Assembly: GCA_002490635.1 (NCBI GenBank)
Contig: DKUJ01000041.1
Coordinates: forward strand, 1 to 64,000
Direction: 5' to 3'
DNA: 64,000 nucleotides
Source of the DNA: Porphyromonadaceae bacterium UBA7207
Lineage (GTDB): Bacteria > Bacteroidota > Bacteroidia > Bacteroidales > Muribaculaceae
Below, one piece after another: positions 61,843-64,000 of this stretch. The notes under the pieces are model-generated. The model was not told the DNA's origin. It saw nothing but the letters and a program-made list of their open reading frames with translations, and did no database searches. A program made the position numbers and the translations under genes. The first letter of the stretch is position 1, and each line of letters starts with the position of its first letter.

Positions 61843-64000
<2,158 letters not shown>

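Overview
The window is about 64 kb of a GC-rich Bacteroidales chromosome. The lineage is inferred from several things seen together: a SusC/SusD polysaccharide utilization locus, the RprX/RprY two-component pair, a DUF4292 lipoprotein inside a dut-TPR-DUF4292-EnvC gene run, an rseC-rnfBCDGEA cluster, and many Bacteroidetes-type promoters (TTTG-like -33 box, about 20 nt, TAnnTTTG -7 box) ahead of genes that lack strong Shine-Dalgarno sequences. GC-rich coding with Por-type C-terminal sorting-like tails would suit Muribaculaceae, but that family assignment is a guess. I saw no phage, transposon, CRISPR array or rRNA, so this is mostly core chromosome with one carbohydrate-use island.

Layout. 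1-2.7 kb: a Cys-rich secreted protein, a GT4 glycosyltransferase, an OmpH-like lipoprotein and a 62-aa membrane protein (all minus). 2.8-5.1 kb: PepD dipeptidase overlapping a muramidase-like protein. 5.2-8.4 kb: Fe superoxide dismutase, divergent from the rprXY operon. 8.4-17.4 kb (minus): a ClC chloride transporter/channel, a SulP anion transporter, a SusR-like (DUF6377) regulator, a large secreted protein with a sorting-like tail, and a TPM-domain membrane protein. 17.7-29.5 kb (plus): SusC, SusD, a surface glycan-binding lipoprotein with a duplicated module, a BACON-GH16 endoglucanase and two GH3 beta-glucosidases. This set fits capture and cleavage of a beta-1,3 or mixed-linkage glucan. 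29.7-33.3 kb (plus): elongator tRNA-Met, pyrK-pyrD, a YqeY-like gene and serS.

33.3-46.7 kb (minus): eleven closely packed genes, metG-ansA-small secreted protein-dut-TPR-DUF4292-envC-flippase-dxr-rseP-rlmI, which look like one long operon for envelope and housekeeping functions with a possible internal promoter before dxr. It ends at a perfect 22-bp hairpin facing serS. 46.8-49.7 kb: a membrane EEP hydrolase, a rhomboid protease and an OmpA-domain protein. 49.7-56.3 kb: rseC-rnfBCDGEA followed closely by a short malic enzyme, joining an ion-pumping ferredoxin:NAD oxidoreductase to an NAD(P)H-producing enzyme. 56.5-61.6 kb: an LRR protein, a TPR protein and gyrA. 61.8 kb to the window end: clpC, divergent from gyrA and cut by the window edge.

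Nothing here is a clearly new multi-gene system. The points most worth a second look are the PUL with no adjacent regulator and a duplicated glycan-binding module, the run-on overlap between the two GH3 genes, a ClC protein with valine at the proton-glutamate position, small Cys-rich or sorted secreted proteins of unknown role, and mirror-image -7 boxes between gyrA and clpC.
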